Origin: Solirubrobacterales bacterium
GTDB lineage: Bacteria; Actinomycetota; Thermoleophilia; Solirubrobacterales; 70-9
DNA length: 6,626 nt
NCBI GenBank assembly: GCA_030152505.1
Contig: JASLJO010000092.1
Location: forward strand, 1-6,626
Reading direction: 5' to 3'
Part shown: positions 5,622-6,626 of the stretch, in pieces
Layout of the letters: every line of letters begins with the position of its first letter
Position numbering within the stretch: position 1 is the first letter of the stretch
Notes under the pieces: generated by a model
Database searches by the model: none
What the model was told of the DNA's origin: nothing
Seen by the model: only the letters and a program-made list of their open reading frames with translations
Made by a program: the position numbers and the translations under genes

Positions 5622-6110
5622 ATGCCTTTCTTCATCTGCCCCAACTGCGGGAACAGGGAGCTGAGCAGCGACCGGACAGCCGGCTTCAGCACTCGCCCCA
5701 AGGGCTGCTCGAAATGCGGCTTCGGCTTCGTCTTCGAGCTGCTCGACGACTACTACCCGGCCCCGAATGCGGCCTTCTTCGTCTGTGATCAGCAGGCGCG
5801 GGTGATCGACGCCGGCCGCGGCAGCTTCGAGCTGACCGGCCTCACCGACGAGGACGTGATCGGCCGTCCGGTGAAGGAAGTGCTCGGCCTGCGCTGGATC
5901 GATCCCGGTGACGGCGATAAGAGCGCCGATCTCGACCGCGATGGAGTCACCGACCCGATTGAGACCTCCCTCGAGTGGGGTGTACGCTCGCTCGGCAAGA
6001 AGGTCTCGGTCAACGCCGAGGGGGACCTGCCCGCGGAAGCGGTCGCCGACGTCTTTCCCGCCTATGACGAAGACGGCGGTCTGCTGATCGTCCTGACGCC
6101 GGAGGCATGA
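5622..6110 (+). CDS. Zinc-ribbon/PAS-like protein of unknown function
   Basis: I cannot assign this 162-residue soluble protein to a named family. The N-terminus is a zinc ribbon with two CxxC pairs, Cys6/Cys9 (CPNCG) and Cys29/Cys32 (CSKCG). Residues about 48-90 look like the start of a PAS domain: AAFFVCDQQARVIDAG, then FELTGLTDEDVIGRPVKEVLG, matching the usual PAS rhythm of a strand, an asparagine/glycine turn and a GRP-containing helix. A loop at 103-114 (DLDRDGVTDPIE) has acidic residues at EF-hand positions 1, 3, 5, 9 and 12. The C-terminus FPAYDEDGGLLIVLTPE resembles the last PAS strands. No kinase, HTH or membrane helix is present, so output would be by protein or nucleic-acid contact. 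It lies 26 bases after ruvB and 4 bases before secD, where yajC often sits. Confidence 0.85.
   Translation: MPFFICPNCGNRELSSDRTAGFSTRPKGCSKCGFGFVFELLDDYYPAPNAAFFVCDQQARVIDAGRGSFELTGLTDEDVIGRPVKEVLGLRWIDPGDGDKSADLDRDGVTDPIETSLEWGVRSLGKKVSVNAEGDLPAEAVADVFPAYDEDGGLLIVLTPEA
6101..6105 (+). promoter_or_regulatory. Shine-Dalgarno site for secD
   Basis: GGAGG inside the end of the zinc-ribbon/PAS gene lies nine bases before ATG 6115. It supports that ATG over the nearby ATG 6107, whose frame stops after three codons. Confidence 0.6.
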
Positions 6111-6114
6111 GCGG

Positions 6115-6626
6115 ATGAGACGGCGCCGCAACCTCTTCATCCTGCTCTTCGTCTTGGCGCTGATCGTCCTCTCTGGGCTGGTGGTCGCCAGCAAGGAAAC
6201 CAAGCTGGGGCTCGACCTCAAGGGTGGTGTCCAGCTCGTCCTGCAGGGGCGTCCGACGCCGCAGCAGCCGACGATCGACAACGCCTCGATGGAAAGGGCG
6301 GTCGACATCATTCGCTCCGGCTGCGATCAGCTCGGTGTCTCCGAGATCGAAGTCGCCAGGGTCGGCAGCGACCAGATCCAGGTGGGGATCCCGGGGGCGA
6401 CCAGCGTCGGCGAGGCGACTGAATGCGCGACCAAGCCCGCCCGCCTCTACTTCTTCGATTGGGAACCCAACCTGATCGGCCGCGAGAAGGCGATCGGCGG
6501 CTCCCCCGGCAGCGAACCGCCGAAAGGGCCGATCGAAGAAGCAAACAAAGAATGGAAAGCAGCCGGCCGGAGCACCTCCAAACGCGAAACCCAGCAACTG
6601 ATCTTCGCCGGCGCCTTCGCCACCGA
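6115..6626 (+). CDS. secD: Protein translocase subunit SecD, 5' part (partial)
   Basis: The first 170 codons of secD are present; the frame is open to the window end. SecD, with SecF, is the membrane component that uses the proton motive force to help pull secreted proteins across after SecYEG and SecA. The N-terminus has four arginines followed by a hydrophobic first membrane helix (about 6-25). Then come the family motif LGLDLKGGVQLVLQ (31-44), the start of the large extracytoplasmic P1 region, a conserved ERAVDIIRSGCDQLGVSEIE stretch (60-79) and DQIQVGIPG (86-94). LYFFDWEPN (111-119) fits SecD of high-G+C actinobacteria. The later membrane helices lie beyond the window. Two cysteines, Cys70 and Cys104, fall in the exported region. 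Confidence 0.95.
   Translation, partial: MRRRRNLFILLFVLALIVLSGLVVASKETKLGLDLKGGVQLVLQGRPTPQQPTIDNASMERAVDIIRSGCDQLGVSEIEVARVGSDQIQVGIPGATSVGEATECATKPARLYFFDWEPNLIGREKAIGGSPGSEPPKGPIEEANKEWKAAGRSTSKRETQQLIFAGAFAT

Noticed and set aside
5604..6311. A 235-codon minus-strand frame opposite the zinc-ribbon/PAS gene and secD.
   Set aside because: The plus strand has the zinc-ribbon cysteines and SecD motifs in frame; the antisense product has no recognisable domain.

Overview
This G+C-rich window looks chromosomal and comes from an actinobacterium. The best guess is Thermoleophilia/Solirubrobacterales, inferred from recalled gene order (pdxS-pdxT ... yebC-ruvC-ruvA-ruvB ... secD), strong third-position G/C, GTG and TTG starts, and the style of the SecD and PdxS sequences. 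No mobile element, CRISPR array, tRNA or rRNA is visible. Coding density is very high, and no stretch over 300 bases lacks a gene.

Left block (1-2075, plus strand): the 3' end of pdxS, then pdxT, then an M29-family aminopeptidase. PdxS and PdxT form PLP synthase, which makes pyridoxal 5'-phosphate from ribose 5-phosphate, glyceraldehyde 3-phosphate and glutamine. The three genes overlap by a few bases each, so they are probably one translationally coupled operon. The peptidase gene starts with TTG inside the pdxT stop region and keeps every metal ligand expected of the family.

Middle (2079-2525, minus strand): one small gene for a protein of unknown function with three predicted membrane helices. 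It ends three bases from the peptidase stop, convergently, and starts 26 bases from yebC, divergently.

Right block (2552-6626, plus strand): yebC (YebC/PmpR family), then a 133-base structured gap, then ruvC-ruvA-ruvB, a zinc-ribbon/PAS protein, and the 5' part of secD. ruvC/ruvA and ruvA/ruvB overlap by 4 bases (ATGA and GTGA). RuvA, RuvB and RuvC together branch-migrate and cut Holliday junctions. In many actinobacteria yajC sits between ruvB and secD. Here that slot holds a 162-residue protein with a four-cysteine zinc ribbon, a PAS-like region and an EF-hand-like acidic loop.

The points most worth a second look are the yebC-ruvC gap, which holds a perfect 11-bp inverted repeat competing with a local 6-bp hairpin; the zinc-ribbon/PAS/EF-hand-like protein in the yajC position; and the contrast between genes with clear Shine-Dalgarno sites (peptidase, ruvA, ruvB, secD) and genes with none (yebC, ruvC, the zinc-ribbon gene), which hints at leaderless or near-leaderless transcripts. 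Most of the window is otherwise ordinary housekeeping sequence.
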